Origin: an uncultured Bacilli bacterium
GTDB lineage: Bacteria; Bacillota_I; Bacilli_A; RF39; UBA660
Direction of reading: 5' to 3'
Assembly: GCA_944364705.1 (NCBI GenBank)
Contig: CALVWH010000019.1
Span: 1 to 20,436 of the forward strand
DNA length: 20,436 bases
Program-made: the position numbers and the translations under genes
Shown: one piece after another, positions 7,336 to 15,109 of the stretch
Numbering within the stretch: position 1 is the stretch's first letter
Layout: each line of letters starts with the position of its first letter
Notes under the pieces: generated by a model
Told to the model about the DNA's origin: nothing
What the model saw: only the letters and a program-made list of their open reading frames with translations
Databases searched by the model: none

Positions 7336-8271
7336 ATGAGAAATGATAAATTATTTAAAACTTTGGAAGAACAAATTGATATTTTAAGAGCCAAAGGTTT
7401 AACAATTGATAATTATGAAGAAACAAAAGAAATTTTATTAAGAGAAAACTATTTCTTTTTAAGTGGATATCGTCATTTATTTATGAGATCAAGCAAAGAT
7501 CGACGATTTATTGAAGGAACCACGTTTAGAGAGTTATATGCAATGTTTTCTTTTGATCGTCATTTAAGAAACATATTTTTTAAATATATTTTAATTGTCG
7601 AAAATAATATGAAATCGATTATTAGCTATCAACTTTCTAAAAAATATGGATATAAAGAGAAAAATTATTTAAATCCCAAAAACTTTACACAAGATTCTTT
7701 AAAATCAAGACAATTACACGATATATTAAATAAAATGAAACGACAGATTCGCGTAAATGTAAAAGATCATGCAGCGACGATGCACTATGCCACAAATTAT
7801 GGATATATTCCCATGTGGATCTTAGTAAAAGTTCTTTCTTTTGGAATTATTTCTGAATTATATGCAATATTAAAAGAAGTTGATCAAGTAGAAATATCAA
7901 ATTATTATCATGTTCGTGCACAAGAATTAGAAATTTATTTATCAATTTTATCAAATTTTCGAAATTTGTGTGCCCATGAAGATATTTTATACGATCATAG
8001 AACCCAAAAAGTTATTTATGATACCAGATTTCATCAACGTTTAAATATTGAAAAAACTGATGATGAATATATTTATGGAAAAAATGACTTATTTGCAGTC
8101 ATCATCATATTAAAACAAATGTTAACGGAAGAAGAATTTCATATGATGATGAAGGAAATTTGTTATGAACTTGAAATATTAACAGGAAAAGTTCATACAA
8201 TATCCAAAAAAACAATTTTAAATAGCATTGGATTTCCAGAAAACTTTATGGAAATTATGGATATGGAATAG
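7336..8271 (+). CDS. Abi_2 family (AbiD/AbiF-like) HEPN-domain protein
   Basis: A 311-residue soluble protein with the features of the Abi_2 family of abortive infection proteins. These are ENYFFLSGYRHLF near residues 36-48, the FSFDRHLRNIFFKYILIVENNMK segment (about 72-94) and RNLCAHEDILY near residues 209-219. Arg209 and His214 form the RX4H motif of HEPN ribonucleases, so RNA cleavage is the likely activity; it is inferred, not shown. AGGTGGAG (7326-7333) precedes the ATG. The HtrA gene begins 8 bp after the stop, and its Shine-Dalgarno overlaps this stop codon, so both are co-expressed. Family members act in phage defence or as toxins, some with a neighbouring non-coding RNA. Only 63 bases separate this gene from the amidase, so no such RNA fits unless it overlaps a gene. 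Confidence 0.85.
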   Translation: MRNDKLFKTLEEQIDILRAKGLTIDNYEETKEILLRENYFFLSGYRHLFMRSSKDRRFIEGTTFRELYAMFSFDRHLRNIFFKYILIVENNMKSIISYQLSKKYGYKEKNYLNPKNFTQDSLKSRQLHDILNKMKRQIRVNVKDHAATMHYATNYGYIPMWILVKVLSFGIISELYAILKEVDQVEISNYYHVRAQELEIYLSILSNFRNLCAHEDILYDHRTQKVIYDTRFHQRLNIEKTDDEYIYGKNDLFAVIIILKQMLTEEEFHMMMKEICYELEILTGKVHTISKKTILNSIGFPENFMEIMDME

Positions 8272-8279
8272 GTGATAAA

Positions 8280-9359
8280 ATGGAAAAAAAGAATATTAAT
8301 TTATACATTATAACCGCTATTGCTTGCCTTTTTATCGGAATTAGTGGAACGATCGCTGTTTATCGTTATTTACCAGAAATTTCAAATAATACAACTACAG
8401 AAAAAACAAATAAAACCGTTAGCGTAACGGAAGAAAACTCTTTAAAAGAAGCAATCGATAAAGTCTATAACGCTGTTGTTTTAGTGCAATCATATCGTGG
8501 AGAAACACTAGTATCAACAGGAACTGGATTTATTTATAAAAAAGATAATCAGTCTGGTTATGTTATGACGAATCACCATGTAATTGAAAGTGCGACTACA
8601 GTAAAAGTAAAAGACATTAATGGAAATCAAATTGATGCCAAAGTGTTGGGTGGTGATGAATATTCTGATATTGCAGTACTTTCTATTGATGCCAAAGCAG
8701 TATTAAAAGTTGCTGAAATTGGCGATAGTGAAGCTGTAGAACTTGGGGATACGATTTTTACGGTAGGATCTCCACTTGGAGAAGAATATATGGGAACGGT
8801 TACCAAAGGAATTCTTTCTGGAAAAAATCGTAGTGTTGATACTGGTGACTATGTTATGGATGTACTACAAACAGATGCGGCTATGAATCCAGGAAATAGT
8901 GGAGGACCTCTAGTTAATATTGATGGACAAGTAATTGGAGTTAACTCTTTAAAACTTGTAGAAGATGAAATTGAAGGTATGGGATTTGCGATTCCAATCG
9001 AAGTAGCAATGTCAGCAGCAGAACAACTAGAAAAAGGAGAAAAAATTGCAAGACCAATGGTCGGTGTTCAATTATCAGAACTTAATAATTTATATGCTTT
9101 ATATCGTAGTGGAATTCAAATTGATAATTCTGTAAAAAGTGGAATTGTTGTTGTTGGTGTTGATAGTGGAACTCCAGCAGCAGATGCCGGATTACAAAAA
9201 GGTGATGTTATTGTTGAATTTGGTGGAAAAGAAATCACATCAATTTCAACTTTCCGTTATCAACTATACAAATACAACGTTGGAGATAAAGCAAAATTAA
9301 AAATAAATCGCAACGGAAAAGAACAAGAATTAGAAATTTATTTAAATAAAGAATCTTAA
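8280..9359 (+). CDS. HtrA/DegP-type membrane-anchored serine protease with one PDZ domain
   Basis: A 359-residue envelope quality-control protease. A single N-terminal TM anchor (about residues 9-30) puts the rest outside the membrane. The trypsin-like domain (about 50-255) has the full catalytic triad: His100 in TNHHVIES, Asp130 in YSDIAVL, and Ser207 in NPGNSGGPL. The C-terminal PDZ domain (about 262-355) carries DSGTPAADAGLQKGDVIVEFGG. Length and layout match Bacillota HtrA proteins. AGGTGAT (8270-8276) just before the ATG overlaps the stop of the Abi_2 gene. Expression therefore depends on the promoter at 7310 rather than on a stress-type promoter of its own, which is unusual for htrA. 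Confidence 0.95.
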   Translation: MEKKNINLYIITAIACLFIGISGTIAVYRYLPEISNNTTTEKTNKTVSVTEENSLKEAIDKVYNAVVLVQSYRGETLVSTGTGFIYKKDNQSGYVMTNHHVIESATTVKVKDINGNQIDAKVLGGDEYSDIAVLSIDAKAVLKVAEIGDSEAVELGDTIFTVGSPLGEEYMGTVTKGILSGKNRSVDTGDYVMDVLQTDAAMNPGNSGGPLVNIDGQVIGVNSLKLVEDEIEGMGFAIPIEVAMSAAEQLEKGEKIARPMVGVQLSELNNLYALYRSGIQIDNSVKSGIVVVGVDSGTPAADAGLQKGDVIVEFGGKEITSISTFRYQLYKYNVGDKAKLKINRNGKEQELEIYLNKES

Positions 9360-9375
9360 GTCAGATTCTTTTTTT
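9348..9375 (+). terminator. Intrinsic terminator after htrA
   Basis: Perfect nine-base-pair stem AAAGAATCT (9348-9356) / AGATTCTTT (9363-9371) with a six-base loop that holds the TAA stop codon, followed by T to 9375. Confidence 0.9.
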
Positions 9376-9422
9376 GACAAAAATGATCATAGGATAAATT
9401 CAGAAAACCATCTGACTATGAA

Positions 9423-9451
9423 TTTACATCTGAAATGATCCATGATATAAT
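9423..9451 (+). promoter_or_regulatory. Promoter of the phosphoketolase gene
   Basis: TTTACA (9423-9428), spacer of 17, TATAAT (9446-9451) with TG at 9443-9444: a strong promoter with both a -35 and an extended -10. GAGGG near 9468-9472 serves as ribosome binding site. Confidence 0.85.
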
Positions 9452-9478
9452 AAAGTATAAAAGAATAGAGGGAAAAGA

Positions 9479-11833
9479 ATGATAGAAAAAGAACCAATTG
9501 GAGAAGAATATTTAAAAAAAATGAATGAATATTTTATGGCTGCCAATTATTTATCTTTAGGACAACTTTATTTACTTTCAAATCCACTTTTGCGTAGACC
9601 ATTAAAAAGAAGTGATATTAAAAAGAAAATTGTAGGTCATTGGGGAACCGTACCTGGACAAAACTTCATCTATGTTCACTTAAATCGTATCATCAAACAA
9701 TACGATTTAAATATGATTTATATATCTGGACCAGGACATGGTGGAAACTTTATGGTTGCTAATACATATCTAGAAGGAAGTTATAGTGAAAAATATCCAT
9801 CCATTAGTCAAGATGAAAGAGGAATGCAAAAATTATTTAAACATTTTTCTTTTCCAGGAGGAATTTCTAGCCATGTAGCGCCAGAAATCCCTGGTTCGAT
9901 TCATGAAGGTGGAGAACTTGGATATTCTTTAGCTCATGCTTATGGAGCTGTATTTGATAATCCAGATTTAATTGCAGCCTGTGTTGTTGGAGACGGAGAA
10001 GCAGAAACCGGGCCTCTTGCAACCTCTTGGCATTCCAATAAATTTTTGAACCCTAAAACCGATGGTGCAGTATTACCAATTTTACATTTAAATGGATATA
10101 AAATAAGCAATCCAACCGTTTTTGCTAGAATATCCGATCAAGAGTTAGCATCTTTTTTCCGTGGATGTGGATACAAACCATATATGGTATCTGGAAGCGA
10201 TCCAATGAAAATGCATAAATTGATGGCCGAAACGATGGACTCTGCCATCGAAGATATTTTACAAATACAAAAAGACGCTAGAGAAAATGGTAATACCAAA
10301 AGACCTGTATGGCCAATGATTATTTTAAAAACACCAAAAGGATGGACGGGACCAAAATACGTAGAAGAAAAAATGATTGAAGGAAGTTTCCGAGCACATC
10401 AAGTACCATTAACGATGGAAAAAGACGAACACATTCCATTATTGGAAAAATGGCTTTTAAGCTATCATCCACATGAATTATTTGATGAAAATGGTACTTT
10501 AAGAAAAGATTTGCAAGAATTGGCTCCGAAAGGAAATCGACGCATGGGATCTAATCCTCATACCAATGGTGGATTATTATTGAAAAATCTAATCTTACCA
10601 GATTTTCGAAAATATGCGGTATCTTTTGAAAAGCCTGGAACGAAAAAAACACAAGATATGTTAGAACTTAGTGGATTTATTCGAGATATTATTAAAGCAA
10701 ATCCTCATAACTTCCGTGTATTTGGACCAGATGAAACCATGTCGAATCGTCTTTATAAACTTTTTGAAGTTACCAATCGAGATTGGCAAGCAGAAAAATA
10801 TGATACGGATGAATATCTAGCAACCGACGGAAGGATTATGGACTCTTTCTTATCTGAGCATATGTGTGAGGGATGGCTAGAAGGCTATCTATTAACTGGA
10901 AGACATGGATTTTTTGCTAGTTATGAAGCATTTATTCGAATTATTGATTCCATGGCAAGTCAACATGCAAAATGGCTTAAAGTATGTAACCAAATTCCAT
11001 GGAGAAGTAAAATTTCTTCATTAAATTTTATCCTAACTTCTAATGTATGGCAGCAAGACCATAATGGATTTACTCATCAAGATCCAGGATTCTTAGATCA
11101 TATTGCAAATAAAAAAGCAGATGTTGTCAGAATTTATTTGCCACCAGATGCGAATTGTTTATTATCTTGTTTTGATCATTGCATTCGGAGTCGAAATTAT
11201 GTAAATGTTATTGTAGCATCAAAACATCCTAGCTATCAATGGTTAACCATGAAAGAAGCAATAAAACACTGTACCAAAGGAATCGGTATTTGGAAGTGGG
11301 CAAGCAATGACATGAATTCTGATCCAGATGTTATTATGGCTTGTTGTGGAGATACCCCAACATTAGAATCTTTAGCAGCCGTATCCATTTTAAGAAAATA
11401 TTTACCAGATTTAAAAATCCGATTTATTAATGTTGTCGATTTAATGAAATTAGAATCACCTGAGAAACATCCTCATGCCTTAAAAGATTGCGAATACGAT
11501 TTACTCTTTACCTTAGATAAACCAATTATTTTTGCTTATCATGGATATCCTACGTTAATTCATGAATTAACCTATTTAAGACACAATCATAATATTTTTG
11601 TTCACGGATATTTAGAAGAAGGAACCATTACAACTCCTTTCGATATGAGAGTACAAAATTGTATCGATCGGTTCCATTTAGTTATCGATGTCATTGATCA
11701 TGTTCCTGGACTTGGAAGTAAAGGGGTATATTTAAGAGAACTTATGAAAAATAAATTAGTAGAACATCGCAATTATATAAGAGACTATGGAGAAGATTTA
11801 GAAGAAATTCGAAATTGGAAATGGGAAAAATAA
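9479..11833 (+). CDS. xfp: D-xylulose 5-phosphate/fructose 6-phosphate phosphoketolase
   Basis: A thiamine-diphosphate enzyme that splits xylulose 5-phosphate (and often fructose 6-phosphate) with inorganic phosphate, giving acetyl phosphate plus glyceraldehyde 3-phosphate (or erythrose 4-phosphate). It is the key step of the phosphoketolase and bifid-type pathways. The 784 residues match the usual ~790-residue length. Hallmarks are the ISGPGHGG segment (about 83-90), SSHVAPEIPGSIHEGGELGY (about 130-150), the ThDP-binding GDGEAETGP from Gly171, and the TSNVWQQDHNGFTHQDPGF stretch in the central domain. It has its own strong promoter and a terminator, so it is monocistronic. Whether it prefers the five- or six-carbon substrate cannot be told from the sequence. 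Confidence 0.96.
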   Translation: MIEKEPIGEEYLKKMNEYFMAANYLSLGQLYLLSNPLLRRPLKRSDIKKKIVGHWGTVPGQNFIYVHLNRIIKQYDLNMIYISGPGHGGNFMVANTYLEGSYSEKYPSISQDERGMQKLFKHFSFPGGISSHVAPEIPGSIHEGGELGYSLAHAYGAVFDNPDLIAACVVGDGEAETGPLATSWHSNKFLNPKTDGAVLPILHLNGYKISNPTVFARISDQELASFFRGCGYKPYMVSGSDPMKMHKLMAETMDSAIEDILQIQKDARENGNTKRPVWPMIILKTPKGWTGPKYVEEKMIEGSFRAHQVPLTMEKDEHIPLLEKWLLSYHPHELFDENGTLRKDLQELAPKGNRRMGSNPHTNGGLLLKNLILPDFRKYAVSFEKPGTKKTQDMLELSGFIRDIIKANPHNFRVFGPDETMSNRLYKLFEVTNRDWQAEKYDTDEYLATDGRIMDSFLSEHMCEGWLEGYLLTGRHGFFASYEAFIRIIDSMASQHAKWLKVCNQIPWRSKISSLNFILTSNVWQQDHNGFTHQDPGFLDHIANKKADVVRIYLPPDANCLLSCFDHCIRSRNYVNVIVASKHPSYQWLTMKEAIKHCTKGIGIWKWASNDMNSDPDVIMACCGDTPTLESLAAVSILRKYLPDLKIRFINVVDLMKLESPEKHPHALKDCEYDLLFTLDKPIIFAYHGYPTLIHELTYLRHNHNIFVHGYLEEGTITTPFDMRVQNCIDRFHLVIDVIDHVPGLGSKGVYLRELMKNKLVEHRNYIRDYGEDLEEIRNWKWEK

Positions 11834-11849
11834 AACCATTTCTTTTTTT
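11818..11849 (+). terminator. Intrinsic terminator of xfp
   Basis: Stem GAAATGG (11818-11824) / CCATTTC (11836-11842) with an 11-base loop that contains the TAA stop (11831-11833), then seven T. Confidence 0.85.
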
Positions 11850-11867
11850 CATCTTGAAAGTGCTAGG

Positions 11868-11896
11868 TTGCGATTAAAATATTCCAATGTTATAAT
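11868..11896 (+). promoter_or_regulatory. Promoter of the PF06541-like gene
   Basis: TTGCGA (11868-11873), spacer of 17, TATAAT (11891-11896) with TG at 11888-11889 (extended -10). The leader is only about ten bases. Confidence 0.8.
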
Positions 11897-11912
11897 AAAT
11901 ATGGAGGTTTAT

Positions 11913-12554
11913 ATGGATTATGTTTTATATTTTATGATCTATTCCTTTATTGGATGGTGTTTAGAAGTTGTTGTTGCATTATGGAAAAATAAACATTTTA
12001 TTAACCGTGGATTTCTGATTGGACCATATTGTCCAATCTATGGTTTTAGCTGCATGTTTATGCTTCTATTTTTAGATAAATATCAACAAGATCCGATCAC
12101 ACTTTTCATCATGGCAATGGTCATTTGTGGAATGTTAGAATATATGACAAGTTATCTAATGGAAAAACTTTTCAATGCTCGATGGTGGGACTATAGTACC
12201 AAAAAATTTAATATTAATGGAAGAATTTGTTTAGAAACTTTGATTCCCTTTGGAATTTTAGGATGTTTATTTTTTTACATAATTCATCCTTTTGTTTCCA
12301 ACGTTGTTTCTTTGATTCCCGACCAAATTGAACTTATTTTAACAACCATTTTATTAACTATTTTTGTAATTGACAACTGTGTAACGTTTAAAATTATGTT
12401 TAATTTAAAAAAGGAATTTAATCGTTGTAGAAAAGATTATACCGAAAAAATTAATCGGAAAGTAAAAGCAATTTTAGAAAAACGTTCTGGATGGTATCGA
12501 AGAGTGTTTCATGCGTTTCCAAACGTACGAATTATGTTAAAAAAGAAAAAATAA
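11913..12554 (+). CDS. Polytopic membrane protein of the putative ABC-transporter permease family (CmpB-like, PF06541)
   Basis: A 213-residue membrane protein. Its N-terminus MDYVLYFMIYSFIGWCLEV followed by INRGFLIGPYCPIYGFS is the signature of this widespread but uncharacterised Bacillota family. TM helices lie near 2-22, 40-58, 66-88, 108-132 and 140-162. A basic, probably cytoplasmic C-terminal tail of about 45 residues ends in KKKK. The family name 'ABC transporter permease' is historical; no ATPase partner is nearby and no transport role is shown. The ATG at 11913 is chosen over upstream in-frame codons: GGAGGT (11903-11908) directs it, and the TTG at 11868 belongs to the -35 box. Confidence 0.8.
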   Translation: MDYVLYFMIYSFIGWCLEVVVALWKNKHFINRGFLIGPYCPIYGFSCMFMLLFLDKYQQDPITLFIMAMVICGMLEYMTSYLMEKLFNARWWDYSTKKFNINGRICLETLIPFGILGCLFFYIIHPFVSNVVSLIPDQIELILTTILLTIFVIDNCVTFKIMFNLKKEFNRCRKDYTEKINRKVKAILEKRSGWYRRVFHAFPNVRIMLKKKK

Positions 12555-12570
12555 TTTTTTTCTTTTTTTT
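12539..12570 (+). terminator. Possible A/T-only terminator
   Basis: A6-G-A6 (12539-12551) faces T6-C-T run (12556-12570) around a small loop holding the TAA stop codon. It is long but almost without G-C pairs, so efficiency is doubtful. It abuts the -35 box of the next promoter. Confidence 0.45.
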
Positions 12571-12571
12571 C

Positions 12572-12601
12572 TTGACAAATGAATAGTTATTCAACTATAA
12601 T
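12572..12601 (+). promoter_or_regulatory. Promoter of the metal-resistance operon
   Basis: Consensus TTGACA (12572-12577), 18-base spacer, consensus TATAAT (12596-12601). It is the strongest promoter in the window by match, and is overlaid by repressor half-sites. Confidence 0.9.
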
Positions 12602-12630
12602 TTAAATAGTTGAATAAATAATCAACTATT
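12583..12630 (+). promoter_or_regulatory. Tandem ArsR/SmtB-type operator, four alternating half-sites
   Basis: The downstream site 12605-12630 is a classical 12-2-12 dyad: arms AATAGTTGAATA and TAATCAACTATT with one mismatch. The upstream site 12583-12598 is ATAGTT-ATTC-AACTAT. The inner half-sites of the two dyads also form a perfect 12-base inverted repeat (12587-12598 and 12606-12617, seven-base gap). The array spans the spacer, the -10 box and the transcript start, so bound repressor would block RNA polymerase; metal would release it. Binding by the ArsR protein encoded just downstream is inferred from family behaviour. Confidence 0.85.
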
Positions 12631-12654
12631 GTGTATATTATAATAGGAGGTTTT

Positions 12655-13017
12655 ATGGCAAAAAATGAATTTATTTGCGACTGTAATGTCATTCATCAAG
12701 ATTCTGTCGATAACGTATTAAAAAAGATGCCAACGAAAGATACCTTTTATCGTTTGGCAAACTTATTTAAATTAATTGGAGATTCTACAAGATGTAAAAT
12801 TTTATTTTCTTTGGATCAAGATGAAATGTGTGTGTGTGATCTAGCGAATGTCTTGCATATGACAAAATCATCGATCTCTCATCAATTAGCAGTCTTAAGA
12901 AGAAGTGGAATTGTAAGATGTAGAAAAAGTGGCAAAGAAGTTTATTATACTTTGGATGATGACCATATTGTAAAACTTTTTGAGATTGGGCTAGAACATA
13001 TCAACCATAAAGGATAG
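12655..13017 (+). CDS. CadC/SmtB-like ArsR-family metal-sensing repressor
   Basis: A 120-residue winged-helix repressor that should leave DNA when it binds Cd, Pb, Zn or a related ion. It carries the thiolate ligands of the CadC alpha-3N site, Cys8 and Cys10 in the N-terminal arm and Cys59 and Cys61 in MCVCDLAN. It also carries a candidate alpha-5 dimer-interface site (Asp102, His104, His115, His118). The recognition helix is TKSSISHQLAVLRRSG. The ATG at 12655 follows AGGAGG (12645-12650); the GTG at 12631 in the same frame lies at the operator edge and has no ribosome site. It is the first gene of an operon with an HMA protein and two P1B-ATPases, and its operator overlaps the promoter, so it is almost certainly autoregulated. 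Confidence 0.93.
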   Translation: MAKNEFICDCNVIHQDSVDNVLKKMPTKDTFYRLANLFKLIGDSTRCKILFSLDQDEMCVCDLANVLHMTKSSISHQLAVLRRSGIVRCRKSGKEVYYTLDDDHIVKLFEIGLEHINHKG

Positions 13018-13029
13018 AAAGAGGAAATC

Positions 13030-13263
13030 ATGAAAAAATATAAATTTAAAATTCGTGGATTGGATTGTGCCAATTGTGCAAATGAATTAGCAACCGTTTT
13101 ACAAAAAATTGATGGAATCAAAGATTTAAGTATAAGTTATATGAGTGAGCGTTTATTTTTTTCTTGTTTAGAAGAAGATAAAGAAATAATTTTAGAAAAA
13201 ATACAAAAACGAATAAAAAAAGAAGAACCAGGTGTAACAATTAAGGAGGTTTCAAATGGATAG
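13030..13263 (+). CDS. Free-standing heavy-metal-associated (HMA) domain protein
   Basis: A 77-residue ferredoxin-like metal-binding domain with GLDCANCAN (Cys14 and Cys17, the CxxC metal site). In most CadA/ZntA ATPases this domain is fused to the N-terminus of the pump. Here it is a separate gene whose stop overlaps the pump start by eight bases. It probably delivers metal to, or regulates, the ATPase encoded next. The DCANC motif is the version found in Zn/Cd/Pb pumps rather than the TCxxC of copper chaperones. Ribosome site GAGGA lies just before the ATG. Confidence 0.85.
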   Translation: MKKYKFKIRGLDCANCANELATVLQKIDGIKDLSISYMSERLFFSCLEEDKEIILEKIQKRIKKEEPGVTIKEVSNG

Positions 13264-15109
13264 AACAATGAAAATTCAGATCGTGAGAATTTGTACTTCC
13301 TTTATTCTTTTTCTCTTTTCCTTTTTTCTAGGAGAATCTTCTATTTCCTTTCTACTTTTTTTCCTTTCCTATTTATTGATAGGGTATGATATTCTTTGGA
13401 AAGCCATTCGAAATTTATTTCGCGGAAAGTTATTTGACGAAAATTTTCTTATTTCAATTGCTACGATTGGTGCTTTTTTCATTGGGGAATTTCCAGAAGG
13501 TGTGGCAGTTATGCTTTTCTATCAAGTAGGAGAATTCTTTCAAGATTATGCGGTAGATAAATCTAGAAAATCGATCGTTCGTCTTATGGATATTCGCCCG
13601 GATTATGCCAATAAATATCAAAATGGAAAAGTTTTAAAGGTAGATCCAGAGGAAATTAAAATTGGGGAATTTATTTTAATTAAACCGGGAGAAAAAATAC
13701 CGTTAGATGGGAAAGTAATCGAAGGGGATTCGACGTTAAATACAGTCGCAATTACTGGAGAATCGATACCAAAAAAGGTAAAAGCTGGAGATCTTGTTTA
13801 TAGTGGATGCGTAAATAATGATAAACTTTTAAAAGTTGAAGTAACAAAAAAATTCGAAGAATCAACCGTAAGTAAAATTTTGGATTTAGTAGAAAACGCA
13901 AGTAGCCGAAAATCAAAATCAGAAAATTTTATTCATAAATTTGCCAAATATTATACACCTATTGTCGTTTTGGTTGCATGTTTTCTAGCTATTATTCCAC
14001 CTCTCGTACTATCGGATACAACGTTTCATACCTGGATTTATCGAGCACTTTCTTTTTTAGTTGTTTCTTGTCCGTGTGCGTTAGTAATTTCTATTCCTTT
14101 ATCTTTTTTTGGAGGAATTGGTGCTGCTTCGAAGATGGGAGTTTTAATCAAAGGGAGTAATTATTTAGAAGCTTTAGCAAATACGGAAATTGTTGTTTGT
14201 GATAAAACAGGAACGTTAACAGAAGGGGTATTTTCGGTACAAGAAGTATATCCGGTTGGATTTTCGGAGGAAGAAGTATTGCAATATGCTTCTTATGCAG
14301 AAATTTATTCGAATCATCCAATTTCTATTTCCATAAAACAGGCATATGGAAAAGAGATTGAGGAATCCTTGGTTAAGCAAGTAAAAGAAATTTCTGGAAA
14401 AGGAGTATTTGCTATCATCGATCAGAAAGAAATTTTGGTTGGAAATGAAAAATTAATGAAAGAAGGCCATATTTCTTATGAAAAAAATTCTTCCATTGGA
14501 ACGATTGTTTATGTAGCCATTGATCATAAATTTGCTGGATCTATTGTAATTTCAGATAAAATAAAAGATGATTCTTATTCTTTAATTTCTTCCCTTAAAA
14601 AAAATCAGGTACAAAAAGTTGTTATGTTAACAGGTGACTTAGAAGAAATTAGTAAACAAGTTGCAGATCAATTAAAGATCGATGAATATCATGCAGAACT
14701 TTTACCACAGGAGAAAGTTACTTATGTGGAAAATTTAAAAAAAGAGAAATCTGAACAAGGAAAGCTTGTATTTTTAGGAGATGGAATTAACGATGCTCCG
14801 GTGCTTGCTTTATCCGATATTGGGATTGCTATGGGAGGACTTGGAAGTGATGCGGCGATTGAAGCTGCTGATGTTGTCATTATGACCGATGAGCCATCAA
14901 AAGTAGCACGGATCATCAAATTATCGAAAAAAACAATGCGTATTGTAAAAGAGAACATTGTGTTTGCGATTGCTGTAAAAATTGGAGTATTAATTCTTAG
15001 TGCTTTTGGACTTACTAACATGTGGGTAGCGGTTTTTGCCGATGTTGGAGTTTCCATTCTTGCCGTTTTTAACGCACTTCGTATTTTAAAAAGTAGGGAT
15101 CTTGAATGA
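13256..15109 (+). CDS. Zn/Cd/Pb-exporting P1B-type ATPase (CadA/ZntA-like) lacking its own HMA domain
   Basis: A 617-residue cation pump exporting soft divalent metals at the cost of ATP. The order is N-terminal TM helices, actuator domain with TGES (167-170), the membrane CPC motif (Cys272-Pro-Cys274), phosphorylation loop DKTGT (Asp316), HP in SNHPIS, and hinge GDGINDAP (from Gly508). The last TM helix has FADVGVSILAVFNALRIL, with the Asp typical of the P1B-2 (Zn/Cd/Pb) subgroup. No N-terminal CxxC domain is present; that function sits in the preceding small gene. AAGGAGGT (13243-13250) inside the HMA gene drives its translation. The stop overlaps the next start as ATGA, so the two pumps are coupled. 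Confidence 0.93.
   Translation: MDRTMKIQIVRICTSFILFLFSFFLGESSISFLLFFLSYLLIGYDILWKAIRNLFRGKLFDENFLISIATIGAFFIGEFPEGVAVMLFYQVGEFFQDYAVDKSRKSIVRLMDIRPDYANKYQNGKVLKVDPEEIKIGEFILIKPGEKIPLDGKVIEGDSTLNTVAITGESIPKKVKAGDLVYSGCVNNDKLLKVEVTKKFEESTVSKILDLVENASSRKSKSENFIHKFAKYYTPIVVLVACFLAIIPPLVLSDTTFHTWIYRALSFLVVSCPCALVISIPLSFFGGIGAASKMGVLIKGSNYLEALANTEIVVCDKTGTLTEGVFSVQEVYPVGFSEEEVLQYASYAEIYSNHPISISIKQAYGKEIEESLVKQVKEISGKGVFAIIDQKEILVGNEKLMKEGHISYEKNSSIGTIVYVAIDHKFAGSIVISDKIKDDSYSLISSLKKNQVQKVVMLTGDLEEISKQVADQLKIDEYHAELLPQEKVTYVENLKKEKSEQGKLVFLGDGINDAPVLALSDIGIAMGGLGSDAAIEAADVVIMTDEPSKVARIIKLSKKTMRIVKENIVFAIAVKIGVLILSAFGLTNMWVAVFADVGVSILAVFNALRILKSRDLE

Noticed and set aside
11868..11912. TTG start extending the PF06541-like protein
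   Set aside because: The TTG is part of the -35 box and lies before the predicted transcript start; GGAGGT at 11903-11908 points to ATG 11913.
12631..12654. GTG start and a second TATAAT (12639-12644) before the ArsR gene
   Set aside because: The GTG touches the operator and has no ribosome site, whereas AGGAGG serves ATG 12655. The TATAAT is too close to the start codon to act as its promoter.
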